A stretch of DNA of 12,563 nt from an uncultured Bacteroidales bacterium (GCA_905236405.1 CAJOQB010000040.1:1-12563); one strand, 5' to 3'; counted from the first letter of the stretch, positions 1 through 8,613 are shown. Translations and numbers: made by a program. The notes: a model not told the origin generated them from the sequence alone.

Positions 1-612
1 TTGTTGACCAACGTGAACTTTGAGTTGCACCCAGGAGAGTTTGTTTATTTGATTGGCAAAAGCGGTGCGGGAAAGACATCGTTGTTGCGCGCTCTCTATG
101 GCGACAAGTCCATTGACAGTGGAGAGGCATATGTCTGTGGTTACGATGTGGCCCATCTGAAACGTCGTGAAGCACCGATGCTGCGTCGCAAGATTGGTGT
201 CGTTTTCCAAAACTTCCGTCTGTTGCCCGATCGCAACGTGTATGACAATCTCTATTTTGTGTTGAAAGCCACCGGCTGGAAACGCAAAGAGATTGACGCT
301 CGCATTGTAGAGGTGTTGCAATCTGTAGGCATCGAAAACAAGATGACTTCGCGGATATTCCGGCTGTCGGAAGGAGAGCAACAGCGTGTCGGCATCGCCC
401 GTGCCCTCATCAACAACCCCAGTTTGATTCTCGCTGACGAGCCGACAGGCAATCTCGACCCCATTACTTCGACCGAAATCATGGAACTGCTGCAGAAAAT
501 CAACGCCGAGAAAGGGGTGCCTATGATCATCTCGACACACGACTTTATGATGATCGACCGTTTCCCCCACCGCATCGTGGGTTGTGAGAACCAAACACTT
601 GTTACTCCATAA
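1..612 (+). CDS. ftsE: FtsE-like ABC transporter ATP-binding protein (5' end cut by window)
   Basis: This is an ABC-type ATPase subunit of the FtsE class. With the membrane protein FtsX it forms a complex at the division septum that controls peptidoglycan hydrolysis. All ABC motifs are present in the visible 203 residues: Walker A GKSGAGKT at 19-26, Q-loop Gln70 (VVFQNFRLLP), signature LSEGE at 122-126, Walker B LILADE at 142-147, D-loop following NLDP, and switch His180 in STHD. The TTG at base 1 is probably not the true start. Family members usually have some 15-20 more residues before the 'NV-FEL-PGEF' strand, so the beginning lies outside the window. The specific FtsE call rests on overall similarity and the short length. 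LolD/MacB-type ATPases are the alternative, and no ftsX is visible to settle it. A hairpin terminator follows directly. Confidence 0.85.
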   Translation: MLTNVNFELHPGEFVYLIGKSGAGKTSLLRALYGDKSIDSGEAYVCGYDVAHLKRREAPMLRRKIGVVFQNFRLLPDRNVYDNLYFVLKATGWKRKEIDARIVEVLQSVGIENKMTSRIFRLSEGEQQRVGIARALINNPSLILADEPTGNLDPITSTEIMELLQKINAEKGVPMIISTHDFMMIDRFPHRIVGCENQTLVTP

Positions 613-615
613 AAC

Positions 616-649
616 AAAAGGGACTTCACGATGTAATGAAGCCCCTTTT
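616..649. terminator. Bidirectional rho-independent terminator between convergent genes
   Basis: The left arm AAAAGGGACTTCA (616-628) pairs with TGAAGCCCCTTTT (637-649) with a single A/C mismatch around an 8-nt loop. The stem begins with A's and ends in T's, so it can terminate on either strand. It starts 4 nt after the ftsE stop and ends 14 nt before the stop of the convergent lipoprotein gene. Confidence 0.85.
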
Positions 650-662
650 TTACCTGAATATT

Positions 663-1115
663 CTAATCTTCATCCTCGGGAGCATCGAGGCTCAACACAA
701 TGTTGCGAGCCAGGTAGGCTTCGTTGCCTGCTTCGTCGGTACAATACACCATCAAATGATAGTTGCCAGGGGTGGCGTTGGACGGAATGACCACGTCATG
801 ATGATGGATGTGGGCATTGCGTTGGTGATTGAGGTCGTACGTTTGGCTGAAAGTAAAAGGCTCTGTTGAATCCTTTCCGTGACCGTGATTGTCGAAATTG
901 TTGTGGATGTCGATTTTGTACGATCCCAAGGCTTCGTTGTCTTCAAGGTCCATTTCGAAATGCATCCCGTGGTCACTTCCAATTTGGATGAGCTGTCCCT
1001 CTTCGGGTTCAATCAGGTTGATGACGGGTTTGGTGACGTCGCCGTCGGTACATGAGGCGACGGAGGCACACAAGGCCAATGCTGCAAAGGCAGCCAGAAT
1101 GTTTTTTCTTTTCAT
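663..1115 (-). CDS. His-rich DUF4625-like lipoprotein, probably metal-binding
   Basis: This is a 150-aa exported lipoprotein. Residues 1-21 form a signal peptide with a lipobox ending in ASC, so Cys22 is the likely lipidated residue. A single Ig-like beta domain follows, with the hallmark 'KPVINLIEPEEG', 'GSYKIDIHNNFDNH' and 'YHLMVYCTDEAGNEA' blocks that I recognise as DUF4625. Histidines cluster at 71, 77, 79, 97, 102, 104-106 and 120, a plausible divalent-metal binding surface. The C terminus is acidic (DAPEDED). The ATG is 9 nt after the stop of the TonB-dependent receptor gene, so the two are almost certainly co-transcribed. The likely role is periplasmic or surface capture of a metal for that receptor. 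That role is inferred from histidine content and gene order; no enzymatic motif is seen. Confidence 0.8.
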   Translation of the reverse strand: MKRKNILAAFAALALCASVASCTDGDVTKPVINLIEPEEGQLIQIGSDHGMHFEMDLEDNEALGSYKIDIHNNFDNHGHGKDSTEPFTFSQTYDLNHQRNAHIHHHDVVIPSNATPGNYHLMVYCTDEAGNEAYLARNIVLSLDAPEDED

Positions 1116-1124
1116 ATGTGAGTG

Positions 1125-3281
1125 TTATTTTGAAACATTGTTAAGGTTAAAATGATATATCAATCCGAGGGTGATATTACGTCCTGGTTCGGGGACTTCC
1201 ACCTTACGGTAGAAACTGAGATGGTTGTAGTATCGTGTGTTCATCAGGTTGTGTACGGATAGGTTGAGTTGAAGGGAGTGATGAAAAACAGGCAGCGAGA
1301 GATGACATCCCAGATGGATGAGTGTGGCACCCGGGGTGGCATCCTCGTTTTGGGCAATGCGGTTCTGTGATGCGATGGTTTGTAACTCGACAAAGAGGTC
1401 GCCAATGGGAAGGTAGTAGTTGAGGGTGTTCCGCATCGAAGCCGGTGGGGAGAAGGAGAGGGCAGTATGCCGTTCAATGTTGTAGGTGTAGACATACTCT
1501 CCTTTCAGTTGGTAACACAGCTGGGGAATGATATGATATTCGAAGTTGATTTCCCCACCAGTGAGTATAGCCGCTGTCTCTTGGTAGCGGTAGATTTGGC
1601 CAGCATGTGGCAGTAAGGACCATTGGCTTGTAGGGCTGAGAAAGATGTAGTTGCTGTAAAGGTTGAAGAAGGGTGACAGTTCGATGCGTAGATGTTGCCA
1701 CTCTTTGCTGAAATCGAGGTCCAGCATCCAACCTTGTTCGCTGTGTAACGATGTGTCGCCCTGTTCGTGGCGGAAAGTACCATGATGAACACCGTTGGCA
1801 GCCAATTCGTTGGCCGATGGCAAACGGTAACAACGACCCAGGTTGGCTTTCATCAGCCATCCATTGTCCAAATGGCCTACGGTACCCACGGCTCCCGACC
1901 AGTCACCGAGGAAACGGTCGACGGCATAGCAGCTCCAGCGATATTGCTCCAAGTCGATAGATGATAGATGCTGTTGTTGTAGATACTGCAGCAAATAAGG
2001 GTCGCTGAAGGGGTCAATGGCGATATGTCCGACATCATAGCGCAAGCCAGCTGTCAAAGTCCATTGGGGATGGAGGCTCCATTCTGTCAGGGTATATAAG
2101 CCTGCCGTTTGACGGCGATAAGAGGGGAGTAGAAAGGCGAAACCTCCTATATCGTTATTCTGCATCTCCGTATTGATACCGAAGGTGCTGTTGCAATGGT
2201 TGTCCCAAATATGTAACATTTTGACGTTGGCAGTGAGTGTGTGTAGTCGGAATTGTAGTTCCATATCGGGATTGTCGATAGGAGGAGTTTGTCCGTCATA
2301 GTGAGTATGGAAGGTGCTCCATTCTTCGCGGTGGTTGTATTGATAGCCCCAATCAAGACTCCATATGTTTTGGTCGAAAGCATATTGCTGATGGGTCGAG
2401 GCCTTGATGTGGTTTACCCAAGCATAGGGTAACTCGATATTGCGGCTGTCGCCGTCGTCGGTCAGCCGTGAAGCGTCGGGTATGCCATGGGCGCCAGGAA
2501 AGAAACCAGAGAGCTGGTAGGTGTTGCTGAGTGCATATGACGCAGTATAGCGACCGTTACGATAGAGTGCTGTAAGGTTGGCATCACGCTCAAGGCCGGC
2601 GGTGTTTTTCATCCGTCCATGTTCGATGGGGAGTCTCATCGTCAGGTAGACGATAGAGTCAGCAGGTACCCGATAGTCGCCGAAGTGCTGCTCGCTATAT
2701 CGCCCCTGCACTGTCCAGTGTCCCTGATGGAAACCTATCATCAACGAGGCACTCAAGGCATCGTTGACCGATTTGCCGATGGTTGAGAACTCGCCATACA
2801 CTCCGTTGGGATGGTTGGCACTAAGGGGTTGTATCTCCAACACTCCCCCCATAGCATCACTTCCATACAGAAGTGATGCGGCACCTTTAATTAGGTTGAC
2901 TCCTTCGACATTGAAGGCGTCGATTTCCAACCCGTGGTCGGCACCCCACTGCTGTCCTTGCTGCTTGATGCCGTTTTCTACAACGGCAATGCGGTTAAAC
3001 CCCGCACCCCGAATCATAGGCTTGGAGAATCCTGAACCGATATCGATACTTTGTACGCCAGGCATCTCTTCCAGTGCTTTGACGAGGTTGCCGCTAAGAC
3101 TGTGTTCTAAGTATTCTTTGGGTATGGATATGCGATTGGTGGTGGTAGAACGGTCTTGATGCTGGTGGTGAGCAGTGTGGATGTTGACCTCGTGAAGTGT
3201 GGTGACGGTGTCACGCTGCTGTGCCACAACGTTCTGAATGCATATCAAACCCAACAATAGGCATGTTAGCCGGATTTGCAT
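1125..3281 (-). CDS. TonB-dependent outer-membrane receptor, ZnuD/siderophore-receptor-like
   Basis: This is a 718-aa outer-membrane receptor driven by TonB. Residues 1-20 are a signal peptide (cleavage after VVA). There is no carboxypeptidase-like N-terminal extension and no SusC-type signature. The plug spans roughly 50-150 and contains 'LEEMPGVQSIDIGSGFSKPMIRG' (around 71-92, a typical plug block) and the 'NLIKGAASLLYGSDAMGG' region ending near 146. The rest is the beta-barrel, ending in alternating hydrophobic strands near residues 700-713 (ITLGLIYHF). Histidines are frequent, with a cluster at 35-41 just after the signal peptide and more in predicted loops. This, and flanking genes for a His-rich lipoprotein and a Cys-motif membrane protein, suggest a metal ion or metal complex as substrate rather than a glycan or vitamin. 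Zinc is the first guess, by analogy with ZnuD; copper or a chelate cannot be excluded. Length is normal and no frameshift is apparent. Confidence 0.85.
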   Translation of the reverse strand: MQIRLTCLLLGLICIQNVVAQQRDTVTTLHEVNIHTAHHQHQDRSTTTNRISIPKEYLEHSLSGNLVKALEEMPGVQSIDIGSGFSKPMIRGAGFNRIAVVENGIKQQGQQWGADHGLEIDAFNVEGVNLIKGAASLLYGSDAMGGVLEIQPLSANHPNGVYGEFSTIGKSVNDALSASLMIGFHQGHWTVQGRYSEQHFGDYRVPADSIVYLTMRLPIEHGRMKNTAGLERDANLTALYRNGRYTASYALSNTYQLSGFFPGAHGIPDASRLTDDGDSRNIELPYAWVNHIKASTHQQYAFDQNIWSLDWGYQYNHREEWSTFHTHYDGQTPPIDNPDMELQFRLHTLTANVKMLHIWDNHCNSTFGINTEMQNNDIGGFAFLLPSYRRQTAGLYTLTEWSLHPQWTLTAGLRYDVGHIAIDPFSDPYLLQYLQQQHLSSIDLEQYRWSCYAVDRFLGDWSGAVGTVGHLDNGWLMKANLGRCYRLPSANELAANGVHHGTFRHEQGDTSLHSEQGWMLDLDFSKEWQHLRIELSPFFNLYSNYIFLSPTSQWSLLPHAGQIYRYQETAAILTGGEINFEYHIIPQLCYQLKGEYVYTYNIERHTALSFSPPASMRNTLNYYLPIGDLFVELQTIASQNRIAQNEDATPGATLIHLGCHLSLPVFHHSLQLNLSVHNLMNTRYYNHLSFYRKVEVPEPGRNITLGLIYHFNLNNVSK

Positions 3282-3371
3282 TGCTAAATGAATAATAAAG
3301 TTTATGAATGGGGAAAAAGTGTCAATCAGTCGCCATTTTTTGGGAGACTGAATGCATTTTCTGTTGTCTCA

Positions 3372-3707
3372 TTATCCTCTCGTCGGAGGAGCTCGGAGGG
3401 ATGGAGTGCTCGACAACGACCGGACGGTGTCTTGAACAGACGTGTGGAAGACAAAGGGGCGGAAAAGGAGCAGGGTGGTGAGTGTCAACACGGTGGCGGC
3501 GGTGTAGGTCTGTGAACAAATCTGGCATACGGCGCAGTCGTCAACATCGCCTACCGAGAGGATGGCACCCAAATAGTGATTCGTTGACAAAACAGGCAGA
3601 TTGTTCGCATGAGTATGCGTCATGGTGGCAATCACCATGGGAAGATAGACTGTCAAAAGAAGTAAGGCTATCAGTCTCTGCTTGTTGTTTTGATTGTGTT
3701 GAATCAT
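3372..3707 (-). CDS. Small membrane protein with CxxCxxC loop, upstream of TonB receptor
   Basis: This 111-aa protein, counted from the ATG at 3707, is not a family I can name. A TTG four codons upstream (3717-3719) is an alternative start, but the ATG is preferred because it gives a typical basic N terminus. Residues 11-28 form a hydrophobic signal/TM segment. A presumably periplasmic loop follows with HTH (31-33), His44 and the motif C58-x2-C61-x2-C64, then a second hydrophobic segment at about 70-88 and a Ser/Pro/Arg-rich tail. Small proteins of this layout (TM, His and CxxC loop, TM) commonly accompany metal-uptake receptors in Bacteroidota. Here it lies 90 nt upstream of the TonB-dependent receptor on the same strand. 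The likely role is metal sensing or handling at the inner membrane, inferred from residues and context only. The gene is probably real because it sits in a gap between annotated genes and has coherent topology. Confidence 0.65.
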   Translation of the reverse strand: MIQHNQNNKQRLIALLLLTVYLPMVIATMTHTHANNLPVLSTNHYLGAILSVGDVDDCAVCQICSQTYTAATVLTLTTLLLFRPFVFHTSVQDTVRSLSSTPSLRAPPTRG

Positions 3708-3716
3708 TTTCGTTTG

Positions 3717-3724
3717 CAAAAGTA
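3717..3724 (-). promoter_or_regulatory. Candidate Bacteroidales -7 box for the metal cassette
   Basis: On the minus strand this reads TACTTTTG, matching the Bacteroidales -7 consensus TAnnTTTG. Only 9 nt separate it from the ATG at 3707, so a transcript from here would be leaderless or nearly so. It lies inside an imperfect dyad GTTTGC-AAAA-GTAAAC (plus-strand 3712-3727) that could be an operator. No convincing -33 TTTG is seen. Confidence 0.35.
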
Positions 3725-3767
3725 AACATTATTTTTTACCGTTACACGGAATAGTGAAAAAATTATT

Positions 3768-3775
3768 TACCTTTG
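3768..3775 (+). promoter_or_regulatory. Candidate Bacteroidales -7 box for the DUF4011 helicase gene
   Basis: TACCTTTG matches TAnnTTTG. It lies 83 nt upstream of the ATG at 3859, giving a leader of roughly 75-80 nt. A clear -33 TTTG is not visible at the usual 19-21 nt spacing. The box is the best match in the 150-bp divergent intergenic region. Confidence 0.4.
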
Positions 3776-3858
3776 CAGTGTGAAACACCGAGGATAATGT
3801 CGTCCATATGGTGATTCAAGTGCATTGTATTCATTATGATAAGTAACATTTCCCCCTC

Positions 3859-6800
3859 ATGGAAGAAAACAATACAACATCTGCTGACCTCTCCCTGACA
3901 GCCAATGAAAAGGCTTTGATGGATGCGAAGTTTGATATGTGGAAAAAGAAACTGCTCGACCTCGGGCTTCGCAACCAATTGCTCAATTTCAAACCGCAAC
4001 GGTCGTCCAATCTGAAGATTGACCTCTCTTCGGGTCTTGATGCCGTCTATGCCACCTTGGTCGACAAGGAGAAGACGCTCAAATTGGCACCTATGGTGGA
4101 GGCAGACAAGGTCAAAGATCGTATGCTCTACCTCGAAGACTACGAGGCGAAGCAACGGCAGCTTCGCACAATCCGTAGCAGTGCCCGCAAGTCGTTGGCC
4201 GAGAAGGGTGTCAACATTCTTTATATGACCTTTGGTATGCTCCATTGGAAAGAAAGCGGCGCCAACGGGCAGGAGATGATGGCTCCGTTGTTGTTGGTGC
4301 CTGTCAGTTTGGAACACGCATCTACCTTCGACCCTTATGAGTTGCAGGTGGCAGAGGGTGAAATAGTGGTCAACCCCACGCTGCTCTTCAAGTTGGAGAA
4401 CGACTTCCAGCTGACCGAATTGCCTGACATGGAAGAGGAGGAGCAACCCAGTGCATTTGTCCACCGCTTCGTCGAGGCGTTGCATCAGCCGCAATGGACG
4501 TTGGAGGAAGAAATCTATATCAGCCTTCTCTCGTTCCAGAAAATCAATATGTACCGCGACATGCAGCAGCATCGCGACCGGCTGTATCATAACAAGATTG
4601 TACGAGCATTGTGTGGCGTCAAAGGCGATTTCTCTGTTGACGAGGAGGCCATCCGAGAGGTGGGCACCCGTTACGACCACGATGGCAACATCAAGCCTAC
4701 CGACACCTTCCATATCGTCGACGCCGACGCCAGTCAGGCCGATGCCATCCTCTTGGCTCGCAAAGGGGTCAGCTTCGTATTACAGGGGCCTCCGGGTACA
4801 GGCAAAAGCCAAACCATCACCAATATCATCGCCACATTGTTGGCCGACGGCAAGAAGGTGCTGTTTGTGGCAGAGAAAGAGGCCGCTTTGTCGGTGGTGC
4901 AAAACCGATTGGCGGAACATGGCATGGGCGATTTCTGTCTGATGATAGACAACGACAAAGCCCGCAAGAAAGACATCCTGCAACAGATAGACAACTGTAT
5001 AGCTCAACCCAAGCTTCGTCTCAAGAGCGACATCGACGACCGCTTGCACGAGTTGGAAGAGAAGCGAGGACGACTGAACCGATATTATCAGCAGCTCACA
5101 CTCGAGGTGTTGCCGCTACGAAAGTCGCTCTATGACATCTGTGGCGAGATTGCCAGTCGAAGTGCAATGCCCGATGTGGTGTTCGACATCCCCGACGTGG
5201 CATCCATCGATGGCGACAAACTGCGACAACTACGCAATATTGTCAAGGACTATATCGCTGCTGTCGGCCCTTACGACAGTGTGCAACAGAACCCTTGGTT
5301 TGGTTCCACCCTTACAGAGGTGGGTGTTAACCAGCAAGCCCAAGTGGCACAGACCTTGGCCGATGCTTCGTCGCATCTGCGACAAATCGAGCAGACCATG
5401 GACGAGGTGGTCTTGTCGATGGGGCTGCCCCTCGAGAGTGGCACCGACATGCTGCAGCCGATGCTGCAGGTGCTTTCCGTTCTCTCCACGCCAGTCGACT
5501 ACCCTGCCGAATGGCTTACGTTGGACACCCTCGACCAGGTGCAGGGGCTTTTGCCCAAAACAGAGCGCGACGCGATGATACGGCAGCAACAGGAGGTTTC
5601 TGAAGAACAAGAAAAGCTCTTTGTCGAGATTACGCAAAAGTATGAGAAGGATGTGTTGGAGATTGACCCGACGATGCTCGACCGTTTCCGCAGCGACTAC
5701 GGTGGCCTGATGCGAGGGCTCAACGCACAATACCGTAAAGACATATCCACCCTTGCCTCCTATAGCCGCCAAGGGAAACCCGACTACGACGAAGCATTGG
5801 CGTTGTTGAAGCAAGTCAAACAGTACCGAGAGTTGCAGGGTCAGAAGCAGACGTTGGATCAGCAGGTGCAAGGTTTACAACCCATCCTTCATGCCGAGCA
5901 GATGCGTCAGTTGATGCAGTTGTATGGTATCGACCCTTCCGCCATGTCCCATTTAGTGGCACGCGAGGAGACGGCACGGCAGGCACAAGGGGCATATGCC
6001 AAGCTGCAGACACTTGTCGACAGCGGGGCATTGTCTACCGTCAAAGGCTATTTCTCCGAGCAAGCATGGCAGCAAATATCCAAGCAGAGCGATCTTCCTT
6101 TGGTCGACCGGCTGCAGCAATGTGCCGACCATATCGAAGCATTGCGGGATTGGAACGGATACCGTCAGGCTCGCACGGCGGCTTCGCAGGCAGGTATCGC
6201 TTCGTTCATCGATGCTGTCGAACAGAACGACGCTCCCATCCCCAAAACCTTTCTCGAGGAGGTCTTTGTGAAGCATTTCTATCAGCAGTTGTTAGAGACC
6301 TTGCTGCACGATGCCCGTTTTGTCGATGTAAGTACGTTCCGACAGACCGCCATCATGCAGTTGGTGGCCGACTTCCGTGCTTTGGATGTCGAGCAGCTTC
6401 GCATTGCACAAGAGAAAGTCCGTGTGCAGCTCATCCAATCCATTCCCGACTTCAGTTTCTCCAACAGTGCTGGCAGCGAGATAGGAACCTTGAAACGCGA
6501 GATACAGAAGAAACGTGGACAAAAACCGTTGCGGGTGCTCTTCCAGCAGATACCCAACATCATCACTCACATCAAGCCCTGTTTCCTCATGTCACCGTTG
6601 GCCATCAGCGCCTATCTGAGCGACATGGAGTTCGACCTGGTTATCTTCGACGAGGCATCACAGGTGTTCCCTGAAAACGCCATTGGTGCCATCATGCGTG
6701 GCAAACAGCTCATCGTGGTGGGCGACGATCGTCAGTTGCCACCCACCAATTTCTTTAAGGCGGCGACCATGGAGGTCGACGACGAGGAGGCCGACGACGA

Positions 6801-8556
6801 CACCGCTTTCGAGTCCATCCTCGACCAAAGTGCCACCGTGCTGCCCACCATGACTTTGCAGTGGCACTATCGCAGCAAGAGCGAGTCGCTCATCGCTTTC
6901 TCCAACGCCGAGATATACAACAGTCGACTCATCAGTTTCCCCACTCGCGACATCACCAGCCATGGTCATACAGCCGATTTGGGTGTGGAATGTGTCTATG
7001 TGGCCGACGGCGTCTATGACCGTGGAGGCCGTAAGGATAATGTTGTAGAAGCCAATCGTGTGATAGACTTGATGAAAGACCACTTCTTGCGGTTCCCCAA
7101 ACGTTCGTTGGGTGTGGTTACCTTCAGCGAGGCACAGATGGATTGCATCGACCGTGAGTTGTTGCGGCGACTGAAGGAGGACGACGAACTCAAGCGGCTC
7201 TACGAGCAGAGTGTGGCTCGCGAGAAAGAGCCCTTCATCTTGAAGAATCTGGAGAACATACAAGGCGACGAACGCGACACCATCATCATGAGCGTCGGCT
7301 ATGGCCGCGATGCCCAGGGCAAGCTATACAACAACATGGGACCCATCACCCGTGACGGCGGCTATCGTCGACTCAATGTGGCCATCACCCGTGCCAAATA
7401 CAACGTCAAGTTGGTTTGCTCCATCTTGCCCGAGGACATCCGTATCGACGAAGCCAACAACACACCCACCAACGGCTTGCGATTGTTGAAGAGTTATATC
7501 GACTATGCCCAGCGTGGCAAAGTGGCCATCGAGAACGACCTCCGTGTCTCGGCTGCTGCTGTGGTCGACACCGCCTTCGAGGAGTCGGTCTACCAGTTCC
7601 TTGTAGCCAAAGGCTACCAAGTCGACCGACTGGTGGGCACTTCGTCGTTCCGTATCAATCTGGCCGTGGTGCATCCCGAAGTGGAGAAAGGCTATCTGCT
7701 GGCCATCGAATGTGACGGGTCGGCCTATCTCAGTTCCCGTACCGCCCGCGAACGTGACCGTGTGCGTCCCACGATGCTTCGCGGCATGGGGTGGCGGCTC
7801 CTGCGTCTGTGGGCCACCGATTGGGTGCGAGACCGTGCCCATCAAGAGGAACGGCTGCTCAACGCCATCCACGCTGCCATCGAGGAACGTCCGTTTGAGG
7901 AGGTGCCTGAGACGGTGCTCTCGCCTATGGCCTTGAGTGAGCTGGCCGGCAGCCAAGAGCGTGTTGCCGATGCTCCAGCCGACAACCATGAACCTCCTGT
8001 GTTCGCCGAGCCTGCCATTGATCCTCCCGACATTCCTGTCGACGCTCCCTTTGTCCCTTATGTTGAGGCGACATGGGATGACCGACGGATGCCCAAAGAC
8101 AATATCCTGCATCTCATAGAGGAGGAGCAGCCCATTGCGTTTGACGCTCTTTGTGAAAAAGTGGCTTCCCATCTGTCCAAGGTGCCCAAGAACTTGGCCG
8201 ACACCGTTAGGGACATGCTCTCCCGCGAGGCGGTCGTCACCGATCCGTTGGGATTCATCACTTGTCGTGGCTTCGACCTCTGCAATTTGCAATGCCGTGT
8301 CCCTGCCGAGGGCGAGAAACCCCGTCTCATCGACCGCATCCATCCTCAGGAAATTCGTTTGGCATTGTTATTCATTGCAGCCCAATCTTTCGGCACCACT
8401 CGTGATGCCTTGGTGACCGATACCGCCCGAGCTATGGGCTTCAAACGTACCACCGACATCGTCAGCTCCACCCTCCTTCATCAGACAGACATACTCCTCT
8501 CGGCAGGAGCGTTGGTCGACAAGGAGGGAAAAATAGTGGTGGCGGACAAGCAATAG
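3859..8556 (+). CDS. DUF4011 / SF1 helicase / Vsr-like nuclease / DUF3320 protein
   Basis: This 1565-aa multidomain protein probably acts as a nucleic-acid translocase with an attached nuclease-fold domain. Residues 27-45 (the 'MWKKKLLDLGLRNQLLNFK' region) start the DUF4011 domain, which continues past 'LLSFQKINMYRDM' near 225-240. SF1 (Upf1/Dna2-like) motifs follow: Walker A GPPGTGKS at 310-317, DEAS at 931-934, GDDRQLPP at 955-962, WHYRS at 1002-1006, QGDERD at 1135-1140 and AITRAK at 1175-1180. A long, helix-rich, Gln/Glu-rich insert of about 600 residues separates motif I from motif II, as is usual in this family. Residues about 1238-1330 are a Vsr/MTES_1575-type restriction-endonuclease fold (FEESVYQFL, IECDG at 1283-1287, GWRLLRLWATDW). 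The C-terminal ~150 residues resemble DUF3320. In the nuclease domain Asn1267 stands where family members, from memory, have Asp, so cleavage activity is doubtful. Proteins of this architecture are linked to antiphage defence. No partner gene is adjacent, so it would act alone. Confidence 0.9.
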   Translation: MEENNTTSADLSLTANEKALMDAKFDMWKKKLLDLGLRNQLLNFKPQRSSNLKIDLSSGLDAVYATLVDKEKTLKLAPMVEADKVKDRMLYLEDYEAKQRQLRTIRSSARKSLAEKGVNILYMTFGMLHWKESGANGQEMMAPLLLVPVSLEHASTFDPYELQVAEGEIVVNPTLLFKLENDFQLTELPDMEEEEQPSAFVHRFVEALHQPQWTLEEEIYISLLSFQKINMYRDMQQHRDRLYHNKIVRALCGVKGDFSVDEEAIREVGTRYDHDGNIKPTDTFHIVDADASQADAILLARKGVSFVLQGPPGTGKSQTITNIIATLLADGKKVLFVAEKEAALSVVQNRLAEHGMGDFCLMIDNDKARKKDILQQIDNCIAQPKLRLKSDIDDRLHELEEKRGRLNRYYQQLTLEVLPLRKSLYDICGEIASRSAMPDVVFDIPDVASIDGDKLRQLRNIVKDYIAAVGPYDSVQQNPWFGSTLTEVGVNQQAQVAQTLADASSHLRQIEQTMDEVVLSMGLPLESGTDMLQPMLQVLSVLSTPVDYPAEWLTLDTLDQVQGLLPKTERDAMIRQQQEVSEEQEKLFVEITQKYEKDVLEIDPTMLDRFRSDYGGLMRGLNAQYRKDISTLASYSRQGKPDYDEALALLKQVKQYRELQGQKQTLDQQVQGLQPILHAEQMRQLMQLYGIDPSAMSHLVAREETARQAQGAYAKLQTLVDSGALSTVKGYFSEQAWQQISKQSDLPLVDRLQQCADHIEALRDWNGYRQARTAASQAGIASFIDAVEQNDAPIPKTFLEEVFVKHFYQQLLETLLHDARFVDVSTFRQTAIMQLVADFRALDVEQLRIAQEKVRVQLIQSIPDFSFSNSAGSEIGTLKREIQKKRGQKPLRVLFQQIPNIITHIKPCFLMSPLAISAYLSDMEFDLVIFDEASQVFPENAIGAIMRGKQLIVVGDDRQLPPTNFFKAATMEVDDEEADDDTAFESILDQSATVLPTMTLQWHYRSKSESLIAFSNAEIYNSRLISFPTRDITSHGHTADLGVECVYVADGVYDRGGRKDNVVEANRVIDLMKDHFLRFPKRSLGVVTFSEAQMDCIDRELLRRLKEDDELKRLYEQSVAREKEPFILKNLENIQGDERDTIIMSVGYGRDAQGKLYNNMGPITRDGGYRRLNVAITRAKYNVKLVCSILPEDIRIDEANNTPTNGLRLLKSYIDYAQRGKVAIENDLRVSAAAVVDTAFEESVYQFLVAKGYQVDRLVGTSSFRINLAVVHPEVEKGYLLAIECDGSAYLSSRTARERDRVRPTMLRGMGWRLLRLWATDWVRDRAHQEERLLNAIHAAIEERPFEEVPETVLSPMALSELAGSQERVADAPADNHEPPVFAEPAIDPPDIPVDAPFVPYVEATWDDRRMPKDNILHLIEEEQPIAFDALCEKVASHLSKVPKNLADTVRDMLSREAVVTDPLGFITCRGFDLCNLQCRVPAEGEKPRLIDRIHPQEIRLALLFIAAQSFGTTRDALVTDTARAMGFKRTTDIVSSTLLHQTDILLSAGALVDKEGKIVVADKQ

Positions 8557-8577
8557 ATGGCATTTCGACTGCTATAC

Positions 8578-8613
8578 AAAAAGGCAGCTGCTTCACAAAG
8601 CAACTGCCTTTTT
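8578..8613. terminator. Bidirectional rho-independent terminator after the helicase gene
   Basis: The arms AAAAAGGCAGCTGCTT (8578-8593) and AAGCAACTGCCTTTTT (8598-8613) pair over 16 bp with one C/A mismatch around a 4-nt loop. They are flanked by A's on the left and T's on the right. It lies between the helicase stop (8556) and the convergent minus-strand gene ending at 8636. Confidence 0.9.

Noticed and set aside
3327..3350. Hairpin CAGTC/GACTG between the small membrane protein gene and the TonB receptor gene
   Set aside because: The stem is short with a mismatch and lacks a clean T-run next to it on the minus strand, so it is not convincing as a terminator or attenuator.
3763..4713. Long minus-strand open frame (316 codons) antisense to the helicase gene
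   Set aside because: It lies entirely over the start of the helicase gene or its leader. Its translation has no recognisable domain and looks like the complement of GC-biased codons.
7324..8343. Minus-strand open frame of 339 codons antisense to the helicase gene
   Set aside because: The plus strand here encodes the conserved motif VI, nuclease fold and DUF3320 regions. The antisense translation is His/Gly/Asp-rich without a plausible start or family.
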